64,000 bases of DNA from Beijerinckiaceae bacterium RH AL1. Its GTDB lineage: Bacteria > Pseudomonadota > Alphaproteobacteria > Rhizobiales > Beijerinckiaceae. Location: the NCBI GenBank assembly GCA_901457705.2, contig LR590083.2:2480597-2544596 (forward strand). The letters are read 5' to 3'. A program made the position numbers and the translations under genes. The notes under the pieces were generated by a model. That model worked only from the letters and a program-made list of their open reading frames with translations, searched no databases and was not told the origin of the DNA. This document shows, piece after piece, positions 7,729 through 16,596 of the stretch (position 1 is the first letter of the stretch; every line of letters begins with the position of its first letter).

Positions 7729-10700
7729 ATGGAATCGCCCGGCTTCGTCCACCTCCACGTCCACTCGTCCTATTCGCTGCGCGAAGGCGCGATGCCGATC
7801 GCCAAGCTCATCACCTTCGCCACCGCGGACGCGATGCCGGCGCTGGCGATCACCGACACCAACAACCTCTTCGGCGCGCTCGAATTCTCGGAAAAGGCGT
7901 CGAAGGCCGGCCTGCAGCCGATCATCGGCATCCGCCTCGACGTCGGCTTCGGCGACGGCTCGATGCTGGCCGCGCGCGGCGGCGAGGAAGGTGCGGGCCG
8001 CGCGCCCCTCGTCCTGCTCGCCAAGGACGAGCGGGGCTACATGAACCTCATGCACCTCGCCTCGCGCGCCTTCCTCGACCCGACGCCGGGCGAGGCGGCG
8101 CACGTGGGCCTCGCCAGGCTCGAGGGCCGCACCGACGGTCTCATCGCGTTGACCGGCGGCCCAAGCGGCCCGCTCGACCGCTGCTATGCGCTCGAGCGCC
8201 CCGATGTCGCCGTCGAGCGGCTCGGCAAGCTCGAGGCGCTGTTCGGCGGCCGCCTCTATGTCGAGCTGCAGCGCCACGGACTCGCCCCGGAGCGCGAGAT
8301 CGAGGGCGCCCTGATCGACCTCGCCTACGACCGCGGGCTGCCGCTCGTCGCGACCAACGAGCCCTACTTCGCCGCCCTCTCCGACTACGACGCGCACGAT
8401 GCGCTGATCTGCATCGCCGAGGGCGCCGTCGTCGGCCAGCCCGGGCGCCGGCAGCTCTCGCCGGAGCATCGCTTCAAGACGCGCGCGGAGATGCTGGCGC
8501 TGTTCTCCGACCTGCCGGAGGCCACCGACTCGACGATCGAGATCGCGCGGCGCTGCGCCTATCGCCCGCGCACCCGCAAGCCGATCCTGCCGGCCTTCAC
8601 CACAGGCGCGGCCGAAGACGAGGCGGCGGAGCTGGTGCGCCAGGCCGAGGCCGGCCTCGCGATGCGGCTCGAGACGCGCGGGATGGCGCCGGGCGTCGAG
8701 CGCGAGGTCTACGAGAAGCGGCTCGCCTTCGAGCTCGACGTCATCCGCAACATGAAGTTCCCGGGCTACTTCCTGATCGTCTCGGATTTCATCAAGTGGG
8801 CGAAGGACCACGGCATTCCCGTCGGCCCCGGCCGCGGGTCGGGCGCCGGCTCGCTCGTCGCCTACGCGCTGACGATCACCGATCTCGATCCCTTGCGCTT
8901 CGGCCTGCTCTTCGAGCGCTTCCTCAATCCCGAGCGTATCTCGATGCCGGACTTCGACATCGACTTCTGCCAGGACCGACGCGACGAGGTGATCCGCTAC
9001 GTGCGCGATCGCTACGGCGCCGACAAGGTCGCCCAGATCATCACCTTCGGCTCGTTCCTGGCGCGCGGCGTGGTGCGCAACGTCGGCCGCGTGCTCGAGA
9101 TGCCGCTCGGCCAGGTCGACAAGCTCGCCAAGCTCGTGCCGCAGAACCCGGCGAAGCCGGTGACCTTGAAGCAGGCGATCGAGAGCGAGGCGCGCCTACA
9201 GGAGGCCGCCGCCGCCGAGCCGAAGGTGGCGCGGCTTCTCGAGATCTCGCAGACGCTCGAAGGTTTGTATTCCAACGCCTCGACGCATGCCGCCGGCATC
9301 GTGATCGGCGATCGGCCGCTCGACGAGCTGGTGCCGCTCTACCGCGACCCGAAGTCCGACATGCCGGCGACCCAGTTCAACATGAAATGGGTCGAGCCCG
9401 CAGGCCTCGTGAAGTTCGACTTCCTCGGCCTGAAGACGCTGACGACGCTCGCGACGGCGGTCAATCTCCTGAAGGCGCGCGGCATCGACGTCGAGCTGGA
9501 GAAGATCCCGCTCGACGACGAGGCGACCTTCAAGATGCTCGGGCGCGGCGAGACGGTCGGCGTGTTCCAGCTGGAATCGGGCGGCATGCGCAAGGCGCTG
9601 GTCGAGATGCGCGCCGACCGTTTTGAAGACATCATCGCGCTCGTCGCGCTCTACCGCCCCGGCCCGATGGCCAACATTCCCACCTATTGCGCGGTGAAGC
9701 TCGGCGAGCAGGAGGCCGACTACATCCATCCGAAGATCGAGACGGTGCTGAAGGAGACGTTCGGCGTCATCATCTACCAGGAGCAGGTGATGCAGATCGC
9801 TCAGATCCTGTCCGGCTACTCGCTGGGCGAGGCCGACATGCTGCGCCGCGCGATGGGCAAGAAGATCAAGGCCGAGATGGATGCGCAGCGCGAGCGCTTC
9901 GTCTCCGGCGCGGTGAAGGGCGGCCTGAAGGAGAAGCAGGCGAAGGACATCTTCGAGCTGCTCGCCAAGTTCGCCGACTACGGCTTCAACAAGAGCCACG
10001 CCGCCGCCTACGCGCTGATCGCCTACCAGACGGCCTGGTTCAAGGCGAACCACCCCGTCGAGTTCCTCGCCGCCTCGATGACGCTCGACAAGCCGAACAC
10101 CGACAAGCTCGCCGAGTTCGCCAACGAGGCGCGCCGGCTCGGCATTCCCGTGCTGCCGCCGTCGGTCAAGGCGAGCGGGCCCGACTTCGAGGTGCACACG
10201 GTCGGCCAGGGCGCAGACGGCAAGGGCAAGCTCGCGATCCGCTACGCGCTCTCCGCCATCAAGGGGGTCGGCGACGGCCAGGCGCAGGGCGTGGTCACGG
10301 CGCGCGGCGACCGGCCCTTCGTCGACCTTGCGGACTTCGCCAATCGTTTGAACCCCAAGGATGCCAACAAGCGCGTGCTGGAGAGCCTCACCGCCGCCGG
10401 TGCCTTCGACGATCTCGACGACGACCGCGCAAAAGTCTTCGCCGGCATCGAGACGCTGCTGGCGGTCGCCAACCGCCGCTCGGCCGAGAAGGCCGCAGGC
10501 CAGAGCGCGCTCTTCGGTGCCGACACGACGGAGACGCTCGCTCTGCCGAAGGTGCCGGGGTGGCCGCTTGCCGACCGGCTGCGGCGCGAGTTCGACGCGG
10601 TGGGGTTCTTCCTGTCGGGGCATCCTCTGGACGGCTACGCCAGCGTGCTCGGCCGCATGCGGGTGCAGCGGTGGGCGGAGTTCGTCCGCGCGGTGAAGGG

Positions 10701-11184
10701 CGGCGCCTGCGCCGGGAGGCTCGCCGCCACCGTGCTCGACCGCGCCGAGCGGCGCACGCGCTCAGGCTCGAAGATGGGCATCGTCCAGCTCTCCGATCAG
10801 TCCGGCCAGTACGAGGCGATCCTGTTCCAGGAAGGGCTCGACCAGTTCCGCGACCAGCTCGTCAAGGGCGCCTCGCTGCTGCTCGGCATCCAGGCGCAGC
10901 TCGAGGGCGAGGACGTGCGCGCCCGCATCGTCTCGGTCGAGTCGCTCGACCAGGCGGCGGCGCGCATGCAGAAGGGCCTGCAGATCTTCGTGCGCTCGGC
11001 CGAGCCGCTCGCCTCGATCGGCGCCATGCTGAAGGAGAGGGGCGACGGCCGCGTGTCGATCGTCGCCATGACGCCGGATCGCGCCGAGACCGAGATCGAG
11101 GTGCCCGGCCGCTTCAAGATCACGCCGCAGATCGCCGGCGCCATCAAGGCGATCCCGGGGATCGTCTCCGTCGAGCACGTGTGA
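7729..11184 (+). CDS. dnaE: DNA polymerase III subunit alpha (DnaE1)
   Basis: A 1151-residue replicative polymerase, of usual DnaE1 length. The N-terminal PHP domain starts with FVHLHVHSSYSL. The palm shows GPGRGSGAGSLVAYAL and MPDFDIDF near residues 406-413 with the catalytic aspartates. Further on are VALYRPGPM, NKSHAAAYALIAYQTAW, the helix-hairpin-helix region (ALSAIKGVGDGQ) and an OB domain (MGIVQLSDQSGQYEAIL). The start at 7729 follows 21 dispensable codons of open frame. The last ~166 coding bases belong to a repeat that recurs, slightly diverged, at 11913-12121. Confidence 0.97.
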   Translation: MESPGFVHLHVHSSYSLREGAMPIAKLITFATADAMPALAITDTNNLFGALEFSEKASKAGLQPIIGIRLDVGFGDGSMLAARGGEEGAGRAPLVLLAKDERGYMNLMHLASRAFLDPTPGEAAHVGLARLEGRTDGLIALTGGPSGPLDRCYALERPDVAVERLGKLEALFGGRLYVELQRHGLAPEREIEGALIDLAYDRGLPLVATNEPYFAALSDYDAHDALICIAEGAVVGQPGRRQLSPEHRFKTRAEMLALFSDLPEATDSTIEIARRCAYRPRTRKPILPAFTTGAAEDEAAELVRQAEAGLAMRLETRGMAPGVEREVYEKRLAFELDVIRNMKFPGYFLIVSDFIKWAKDHGIPVGPGRGSGAGSLVAYALTITDLDPLRFGLLFERFLNPERISMPDFDIDFCQDRRDEVIRYVRDRYGADKVAQIITFGSFLARGVVRNVGRVLEMPLGQVDKLAKLVPQNPAKPVTLKQAIESEARLQEAAAAEPKVARLLEISQTLEGLYSNASTHAAGIVIGDRPLDELVPLYRDPKSDMPATQFNMKWVEPAGLVKFDFLGLKTLTTLATAVNLLKARGIDVELEKIPLDDEATFKMLGRGETVGVFQLESGGMRKALVEMRADRFEDIIALVALYRPGPMANIPTYCAVKLGEQEADYIHPKIETVLKETFGVIIYQEQVMQIAQILSGYSLGEADMLRRAMGKKIKAEMDAQRERFVSGAVKGGLKEKQAKDIFELLAKFADYGFNKSHAAAYALIAYQTAWFKANHPVEFLAASMTLDKPNTDKLAEFANEARRLGIPVLPPSVKASGPDFEVHTVGQGADGKGKLAIRYALSAIKGVGDGQAQGVVTARGDRPFVDLADFANRLNPKDANKRVLESLTAAGAFDDLDDDRAKVFAGIETLLAVANRRSAEKAAGQSALFGADTTETLALPKVPGWPLADRLRREFDAVGFFLSGHPLDGYASVLGRMRVQRWAEFVRAVKGGACAGRLAATVLDRAERRTRSGSKMGIVQLSDQSGQYEAILFQEGLDQFRDQLVKGASLLLGIQAQLEGEDVRARIVSVESLDQAAARMQKGLQIFVRSAEPLASIGAMLKERGDGRVSIVAMTPDRAETEIEVPGRFKITPQIAGAIKAIPGIVSVEHV

Positions 11185-11230
11185 GGCCGAACGATCCGGG
11201 CTCGCACGCCTTGCGCGACCGGGTCAGCCG
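11019..11230 (+). repeat. Direct repeat, left copy: 3' end of intact dnaE plus 46 bp downstream
   Basis: About 210 bp from CGGCGCCATGCT through the dnaE stop to TCAGCCG recur in the same orientation at 11913-12121. The two copies differ by scattered substitutions and a few-base length difference after the stop codon. This copy forms the C-terminus of the full-length dnaE. Confidence 0.9.
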
Positions 11231-11257
11231 GATGGCTGCAGTAAGTGTCCACAGTCC

Positions 11258-11878
11258 TTAGAACCGGCAAGCGTGAAGCACGGAGGCAACAAGCGTCCGG
11301 ATGGGCTCCTCGAGATCGACCGTCACGTCTCTTTCCAGGCTGGGGCCCGAGATGCGGATCGCTCGGTCCAGCAGCTCTATCTTGTCGACGGGCTCATGCG
11401 CGTTGGGCGAAGCACCCACGAGACAGGGGACGTCGCCGACGACGCTGACGAATGCTCGATCATGGGCGTGGCCAGTCACTCTGAAATTCTGCAAGGCACC
11501 ATCCCTGGTGTTGGCGAAGACGTAGACGTCGCCGGTGCCGTTGAAATCGAATGTCCGTTGCGAGGTGATGCCGGCAATGAACTCGCAACAAAACAGGGCG
11601 ACCTCGTCGAGCGCGTCGATCGTTACGCGGGCTTGAGCCCCCTCGTAGACGGTCGAGAACACAAGCTGTCGCCGAGGCCGCGACACCTCGAAGGAATGGA
11701 CGGCCTCGCAAGGCGTATCGCTCTCGAGCTCACCGTAGGGATCGAGGTTCATCACGAACGTTTTCTCTGCTGCGGAAAACTCGAAGGCGAAGTCTTCCAC
11801 GCACGACATGGCCAGCCGCTTGGCGGCTCGGTTGTATTCCAGGGATGAGAAGTCCGACGTGAAACGGAGGTCACGCAC
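11258..11878 (-). CDS. Uncharacterised protein between dnaE 3'-end repeats
   Basis: I do not recognise this 206-residue protein. It has no signal peptide or membrane segment, is mixed alpha/beta in appearance, carries a CC pair (ALFCCEFIAG) and several acidic stretches, and ends in VASVLHACRF. Its DNA is visibly less GC-biased than neighbouring genes, with codons such as TTT, AAA and GAA in use. It lies precisely between the two copies of the dnaE 3' end, so it was probably acquired together with that duplication. The continuous, non-shadow-like composition argues that it is a real gene. No function can be proposed. Confidence 0.65.
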   Translation of the reverse strand: MRDLRFTSDFSSLEYNRAAKRLAMSCVEDFAFEFSAAEKTFVMNLDPYGELESDTPCEAVHSFEVSRPRRQLVFSTVYEGAQARVTIDALDEVALFCCEFIAGITSQRTFDFNGTGDVYVFANTRDGALQNFRVTGHAHDRAFVSVVGDVPCLVGASPNAHEPVDKIELLDRAIRISGPSLERDVTVDLEEPIRTLVASVLHACRF

Positions 11879-11912
11879 GCCGCAGGCTCCGCGATCGATG
11901 GCTTTGGTCTGG

Positions 11913-12121
11913 CGGCGCCATGCTAGAGGAGAAGGGCGACGGCCGCGTGTCGATCGTCGCCATGACGCCGGACCGCGCCGAGACCGAGATCGAGGTGCCC
12001 GGCCGCTTCAAGATCACGCCGCAGATCGCCGGCGCCATCAGGGCGATCCCGGGGATCGTCTCGTTCGAGCACGTGTGAGGCCGAACGATCCGGCCTCACA
12101 CGCTCGCGACCGGCTCAGCCG
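11913..12121 (+). repeat. Direct repeat, right copy: displaced dnaE 3'-end fragment
   Basis: Second copy of the dnaE C-terminal coding end. It stays in frame from ATG 11920 to TGA 12076-12078 (52 residues, ending PGIVSFEHV) with changes such as K to R and V to F relative to the intact gene. The repeat extends to TCAGCCG, which contains the stop codon of the convergent His-rich gene. The right flank therefore appears to be the original chromosomal neighbour of dnaE. Confidence 0.85.
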
Positions 12122-12420
12122 ACGTGATGCGCGCGGTGGTGGCGCAGCGCCAGATGGCGATGATGGTGCCGGTGATGGACCGGCGCCGCCTCGGGCGCAG
12201 CCGCCACTGCGGGCCCCGGCACCAGGATCGGCTGCAGGATCGGCGAGGTGACGCCGTTGAACACGGCGACGGCCTCGGGCAGGCCGGGGATCAGGTTCTC
12301 GCCCGGCAGGTTGGTCGGCGCGGCCGGGCTCAGCGGCGTCGCCGGAAAGTCCTCGGCGAACGCCGGGGCCGCGGCGGCCACCATCGCGACGATGCCAAGC
12401 GCGGCAAGATAGGTCTTCAT
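12115..12420 (-). CDS. Small secreted His-rich protein
   Basis: A 101-residue protein with a clear signal peptide (MKTYLAALGIVAMVAAAAPAFA, cleavage after AFA-E), a Pro/Ala-rich middle and a C-terminal histidine tract (HHRHHHRHLALRHHRAHH). No known domain is recognised; the tail suggests metal or acid buffering in the periplasm, but this is inference. The stop codon lies inside the right copy of the dnaE 3'-end repeat, so this gene was probably the original convergent neighbour of dnaE. Confidence 0.7.
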   Translation of the reverse strand: MKTYLAALGIVAMVAAAAPAFAEDFPATPLSPAAPTNLPGENLIPGLPEAVAVFNGVTSPILQPILVPGPAVAAAPEAAPVHHRHHHRHLALRHHRAHHVG

Positions 12421-12622
12421 CAGTCGAAACTCCCGATCGTTTTGTGTCCCTCGACACGGCAGCCGTCGCCGCGCGTGTGCGCAAAGAGTTGCACGAAGCC
12501 GAGGGGATGCGTTTCTTTTGTTGCCGGCGCTCGACCAAGCGGGCGGTCGCGCGGGCGCAGCGGCGTAGGAGAAAAGCCTCTGCGCGGGCTCCGCCGTTCC
12601 CGGCGACGACGGCGAGTCCGCC

Positions 12623-13567
12623 CTACTCCCGCGCGTCCCCCATCGGGTGCAGGTCGCGCACCATCGCCTTCATGCGCTCGTCGAGCACGTGCGTGTAGAT
12701 CTGCGTCGTCGCGATGTCGGCGTGGCCGAGCAGCTCCTGCACGATGCGCAGATCCGCGCCGTTCTGCAGGAGGTGCGAGGCGAAGGCGTGGCGCAGAACG
12801 TGCGGGCTGACGCGCGCGGTGGCGATGCCGGCGGCGGCCGCCACCATCTTCAGGTCGCGCGCGAAGGCCTGGCGCGTCAGGTGCCCGGCTTCCGAATCGG
12901 CGGGAAACAGCCACGGCCCGTCGGCGGCGCCGGGCAGCCGCTGCTTCAGGAGCGCGAGGTAGAGCGACACCGCGGCGCGCGCGGGCTCGGAGACGACGAC
13001 GAGCCGCTCGCGGCCGCCCTTGCCCTTGATGGCGATCAGCGGATCGCGCCCGCGCAGCGCGTGGCGGGGCAGCGAGACCAGCTCGGAGACGCGCAGGCCC
13101 GTCGCGTAGAGGAGCTCGAGCAGCGCGTTCATCCGCGCCGCGCGCAGTCGCTCGCCGAGCGGCCGACTCTCGAGGTCCAGTCCCTCCTTGGCGACGGCGA
13201 GCAGGCGATCGACCTCCTTCAGCGACAGGATCTTGGGTAGCCTTCGCCCCTGGCGCGGCCCCTCCAGGATCTGCGCGGGGTCGTCGGCACGCTTGCCCTC
13301 GGCGACGAGGAAGCGATGGAACTGGCGGATCGCCGACAGCTTCCGCGCCGCGGACGTCGACTTGAAGCCCTGCGCCTCGAGCGTCGCGAGATAGGCGCGC
13401 ACGTCGTCGGTCGCCGCATCGAGCGGCGAGCGCCCGCGCGCCACGAGCCCGGCGGAGTAGGCCGTGAGGTCGCGGCGGTAGGCCTCGAGCGTGTTGGCCG
13501 CCGCGCCGCGTTCGGCAGCGATCATGTCGAGGAACAGCTCGACGAGGCGGTGCGCGGGAAGGTCCAT
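12623..13567 (-). CDS. xerD: Site-specific tyrosine recombinase XerD
   Basis: The N-terminal SAM-like core-binding domain (LVELFLDMIAAERGAAANTLEAYRRDL) is followed by a tyrosine-recombinase catalytic domain with all active residues: R in ATGLRVSELVSL, K in KGKGGRERLV, HVLRHAFASHLL, H in GHADIATTQ and the nucleophile in TQIYTHV. This matches the chromosome-dimer-resolving XerD rather than a phage integrase. The ATG at 13567 gives 314 residues; an upstream ATG at 13606 would add 13. It stands alone without flanking repeats, as expected for a housekeeping xerD. Confidence 0.92.
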   Translation of the reverse strand: MDLPAHRLVELFLDMIAAERGAAANTLEAYRRDLTAYSAGLVARGRSPLDAATDDVRAYLATLEAQGFKSTSAARKLSAIRQFHRFLVAEGKRADDPAQILEGPRQGRRLPKILSLKEVDRLLAVAKEGLDLESRPLGERLRAARMNALLELLYATGLRVSELVSLPRHALRGRDPLIAIKGKGGRERLVVVSEPARAAVSLYLALLKQRLPGAADGPWLFPADSEAGHLTRQAFARDLKMVAAAAGIATARVSPHVLRHAFASHLLQNGADLRIVQELLGHADIATTQIYTHVLDERMKAMVRDLHPMGDARE

Positions 13568-13695
13568 CAAGGGGCTCGGGGGCGGCGTCCGCCGATCATC
13601 GCGCATCGGCCTTGCGTGGGCCTGCGCGCCTTTACGTGATCATAAGCGCCTGCGGCCTATGCTCAAGGCGTTGCGAGTTCGCGTGAGGTGCCGCG

Positions 13696-13893
13696 TTGAA
13701 GCCTGTCCCCTACTCCGAGCGGCTCGAGCCCGCGCCCCTCATCGCGCCCCGCGAGCGGCTGAGCGATATCCTCGCCGCGCTCACCTCGCGGATGAGCGAG
13801 GCCCAGCGCCACGCCTTCCTTGCGAAGATGGCGGAGCTCGACCGCCAGCGCTTCGAGCTGTCCCCCTTCTCGGCGACGCTGGGCTCGGCCTGA
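13696..13893 (+). CDS. Small conserved-looking protein (65 residues)
   Basis: A TTG start at 13696 with GAGGTG just upstream opens a 65-residue reading frame rich in charged helices (LSDILAALTSRMSEAQRHAFLAKMAELDRQRFEL). It is soluble, with no signal peptide. I do not recognise a family. Support for it being real is the ribosome binding site, the amphipathic helical pattern and the absence of a better gene on either strand here. Confidence 0.5.
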   Translation: MKPVPYSERLEPAPLIAPRERLSDILAALTSRMSEAQRHAFLAKMAELDRQRFELSPFSATLGSA

Positions 13894-13994
13894 GCGATCG
13901 TTGCTGTGGTTTGAGGCGCGCGCGCCTCGCCGAATCCCTCATTCGCGCCTAAAGCTTCGCTCTCGTCTCTGAAGATGCGCGGAGCGACCCCACC

Positions 13995-14426
13995 ATGAAC
14001 GTCACCTCGCCCGCCCGGCCGGCCACATCGGGCGCGGACATGCAGGACTTCTTCGACGCGCTCTCGCGCGGCGAGGTCGACCACGCCGGCAAGGTGTTCG
14101 CCGACAACGTGCTGCTGCTCCTGCCCGGCCTGCAGCCCGTGCACGGACGCCGGCGCGCCGTGCGGCTCTTGCGGCTGATCCGCCGTCGCTTCGCCGAGAT
14201 CGGCTGGACGCGGGCGAGTGCCGTCGATGCCGAGCCCGGCTGGTCCATCGCGACCTGGACGGTCGCCGGCACGCTCTCCGACGGGACGCGCTTCCGCCAG
14301 GAGGTCGCCTCGGTGGCCCGTTTCGACGTCGAGGGCAAGGTCGCTTACCTCTCGGACTACCTGAAGTCGACGGATCGCCTCGGCCAGCGCGCCGAGCCGG
14401 CGCAGCTTTTTCTGGGTCGCGGGTAG
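13995..14426 (+). CDS. SnoaL/NTF2-like domain protein
   Basis: A 143-residue protein with the cone-shaped SnoaL-like pattern: an N-terminal helix pair (MQDFFDALSRGEVDHAGKVFADNVLLLLPG), a helix RRAVRLLRLIRRRFAEIGW, then strands EPGWSIATWTVAGTLSDGTRF and SVARFDVEGKVAYLSDYL. Such domains serve as small-molecule isomerases or binding proteins; substrate and role are not deducible. The ATG is used as start. It is followed 60 bp later by the hexapeptide-repeat gene on the same strand. Confidence 0.75.
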   Translation: MNVTSPARPATSGADMQDFFDALSRGEVDHAGKVFADNVLLLLPGLQPVHGRRRAVRLLRLIRRRFAEIGWTRASAVDAEPGWSIATWTVAGTLSDGTRFRQEVASVARFDVEGKVAYLSDYLKSTDRLGQRAEPAQLFLGRG

Positions 14427-14486
14427 CGCCACCCGCGGGACGGCCGGCTTGCCCGGCGCCCGCGCCCGATCTACCTCGAACGCACC

Positions 14487-15509
14487 ATGCAGCCTGCCCT
14501 TGTCCTGCCGTTCGCCGGCGCCCTTCCCGATTTCGGCGGCCCGATCGCCTTCGCGGGGCCGCGCTCCGCCGTGCTCGGGCGCGCGACGATCGGAGCCGGC
14601 GCCTGGCTCGGCGAGGACAGCGTGGTGCGCGCCGACGGCGAGCGCGTGACGATCGGCGCCAACGTGCACCTCGGTCATCGCACGACGGTGCACATCGTGC
14701 ACGACACGACGCCCTGCCTCATCGGCGACAACGTGACCGTTGGCGCCAACGCCTGCGTCCACGCCTGCACCGTGGGCGACAACTGCGTCATCGAGGACGA
14801 CGTCGTGCTCCTCGACGAGGCGACCGTCGGATCAAACGTGGTGATCGAGAAGGGCTCGACCGTCTTCCCGCGCAAGCGGCTCGATGCCGGCTGGCTCTAT
14901 CGCGGCAGCCCGGCCAAGCCGGCGCGCGAGCTGTGGGCCGGCGAGCTCGCACGGCGCGCCGCGAGCGTGCGCGCGCAGCAGGGCAGCGAGCGGGCGCTGA
15001 CGCCGACCGCGCAGGACTTCGGCCCCGCCGTCTTCCTCGCGCACACGGCGCAGCGCGCCGGGCGGCTGATCTGCGCGCCGGGCTCGAGCCTGTTCTTCGG
15101 CTGCGTCGCCGACGCCGGCCTCGGCTCGATCTACATCGGCGAGAACACCAACGTGCAGGACAACACGGTGATGCGCGCCGGCACGGGCGAGATCGTCATC
15201 GGTCGCGACACGACGGTCGGCCACAACGTGCGCATGGGACCGGCGCGGGTCGGCGATCTGTCGCTCATCGGCATCGGCGCCGTGCTGGCAGAGGACACGT
15301 GGGTCAAGGACGACGTGCTGCTCGCCGCCGGCGCGCACACGACGCCGGGCCAGATGCTCGAGTCGGGCTGGCTCTACGGCGGTCGCCCAGCGGCGCAGAT
15401 GTCGCGCCTCGATGAGGCGCGACGCGAGATGATGCGCGTCAACATCACGCACTATCTCGGCTATTCGCAGAAGTTCCGGGCCATCCAGGCCGAGCGGCTC
15501 GGAAGCTAA
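14487..15509 (+). CDS. Tandem left-handed beta-helix protein, gamma-carbonic-anhydrase-like (two domains)
   Basis: The 340 residues consist of two successive hexapeptide-repeat domains, each like PaaY/YrdA/gamma-carbonic anhydrase: residues ~20-150 (RVTIGANVHLGHRTTVH, IGDNVTVGANACVHACTVGD, ending GWLYRGSPAK) and ~190-320 (IYIGENTNVQDNTVM, TTVGHNVRMGPARVGD, ending GWLYGGRPAAQ). Relative to the three zinc-binding histidines of the family, domain 1 keeps the first and third (H69, H92; the middle is A87) and domain 2 keeps only the middle one (H246; R230 and G251 replace the others). It may be a CO2-hydrating enzyme, an acyltransferase or a structural protein. Confidence 0.82.
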   Translation: MQPALVLPFAGALPDFGGPIAFAGPRSAVLGRATIGAGAWLGEDSVVRADGERVTIGANVHLGHRTTVHIVHDTTPCLIGDNVTVGANACVHACTVGDNCVIEDDVVLLDEATVGSNVVIEKGSTVFPRKRLDAGWLYRGSPAKPARELWAGELARRAASVRAQQGSERALTPTAQDFGPAVFLAHTAQRAGRLICAPGSSLFFGCVADAGLGSIYIGENTNVQDNTVMRAGTGEIVIGRDTTVGHNVRMGPARVGDLSLIGIGAVLAEDTWVKDDVLLAAGAHTTPGQMLESGWLYGGRPAAQMSRLDEARREMMRVNITHYLGYSQKFRAIQAERLGS

Positions 15510-15539
15510 CCGGCCGGGGCTGATCGGCCGGCGGCGCCG

Positions 15540-16106
15540 CTACATCTGCTCGACGGCCTCGACCTCGGGCACAAAGTGCGACAGCAGGTTCTGGATGCCG
15601 TGCTGCAGCGTCGCGGTGGACGACGGACAGCCCTGGCAGGAGCCCTTCATCGCGAGATAGACGGTCCCCTCGCGGAAGCCGCGGAAGCGGATGTCGCCGC
15701 CGTCGCCGGCCACGGCCGGACGGACGCGCGTCTCGATCAGGTCCTTGATCGTGTCGACGATCTCGGCGTCGTCGGGGTCGAAGAACTCCTCGAACTCGGA
15801 CCGGTCGACCGCGCTGTCGTCCTCGAGCAGCGGCGCGCCCGAGGTGAAATGCTCCATGATCGTGCCGAGCACCGCGGGCTTGAGCGCCTGCCAGTCCGCC
15901 GCATCCGACTTCGTGACGGAGATGAAGTCGGCGCCGTAGAAGACGCCGTCGACGCCGTCGATCTCGAAGAGCGCGCGGGCCAGCGGCGAGGGCGCCGCAT
16001 CGGCCTTGCTGCGCATGTCGAGCGTGCCGCCCGGCAGCACGTCCTTGCCGCCTGGCAGGAACTTGAGCGTCGCCGGATTCGGCGTCGTCTCGGTATGGAT
16101 GAACAT
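15540..16106 (-). CDS. NifU-like Fe-S scaffold/carrier protein (Nfu type)
   Basis: The N-terminal Nfu domain (MFIHTETTPNPATLKFLPG, LFEIDGVDGVFYGADFISVTK) is followed by a NifU C-terminal domain with the Fe-S ligand pair in MKGSCQGCPSSTATL (CxxC) preceded by VAGDGGDIRFRGF. Nfu proteins carry 4Fe-4S clusters from assembly machinery to apo-enzymes. The 188-residue length and two-domain build are typical of alphaproteobacteria. Clients in this window could include the nitrate reductase, NirA and the Fe-S flavoreductase, but no genetic link is visible. Confidence 0.92.
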   Translation of the reverse strand: MFIHTETTPNPATLKFLPGGKDVLPGGTLDMRSKADAAPSPLARALFEIDGVDGVFYGADFISVTKSDAADWQALKPAVLGTIMEHFTSGAPLLEDDSAVDRSEFEEFFDPDDAEIVDTIKDLIETRVRPAVAGDGGDIRFRGFREGTVYLAMKGSCQGCPSSTATLQHGIQNLLSHFVPEVEAVEQM

Positions 16107-16298
16107 CGCGACCTCTCTCGCGCCGGCGCTTCACTCGGCAAGCGCCGCACGCCACGGGATATGGGCGGTTTTTCCGGACGGCACAAGCCGCGCGCCCCGG
16201 CGCCTAATGTAGGCGGGCGTGGCGTCAAACGCACAACAGCTTGGGCCTGGCTATGCTAGTCAGCCGGAATCCGTCGCACTCCAGAAGAGGTCAACCAC

Positions 16299-16589
16299 AT
16301 GCCCCGATTCTCGGCGGCTCTCCTGCTGGCGCTCGCGCTTGCGCCCGTGCCCGCGCTCGCCCAGAGCGGCACCGAGGCCGAGCAGGAAGCCTGCACGCCC
16401 GACGTCTTCAAGCTCTGCTCCGAGTTCATCCCCAACGAGGACCCGATCGTCGCCTGCCTCAAGGCCAAGCATACGCAGCTCTCGGCGGCGTGCGAGCCGG
16501 TGATGTTCCCGCGCGCCAGCACGGCGCCCGCCTCGGCCGAGGCCGCGCCGCGCAAGCACCGCAAGCGTCACAAGGTGGCCCGGGACTGA
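16299..16589 (+). CDS. Secreted cysteine-rich small protein
   Basis: A 96-residue protein with a signal peptide (MPRFSAALLLALALAPVPALAQ) and a core with four cysteines, CTPDVFKLCSEFIPNEDP followed by IVACLKAKHTQLSAAC, matching a pattern common in rhizobial exported proteins (related to GLG1-type cysteine-rich repeats), and a basic C-terminal tail (RKHRKRHK). Two disulfides in the periplasm are likely. The function is unknown. It converges on chpT with 7 bp between them. Confidence 0.75.
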   Translation: MPRFSAALLLALALAPVPALAQSGTEAEQEACTPDVFKLCSEFIPNEDPIVACLKAKHTQLSAACEPVMFPRASTAPASAEAAPRKHRKRHKVARD

Positions 16590-16596
16590 TTCGCCG

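Noticed and set aside
12623-13567. Tyrosine recombinase as the integrase of a mobile element that could explain the dnaE duplication
   Set aside because: Its motifs are those of housekeeping XerD, and no attachment repeats, excisionase or cargo flank it.
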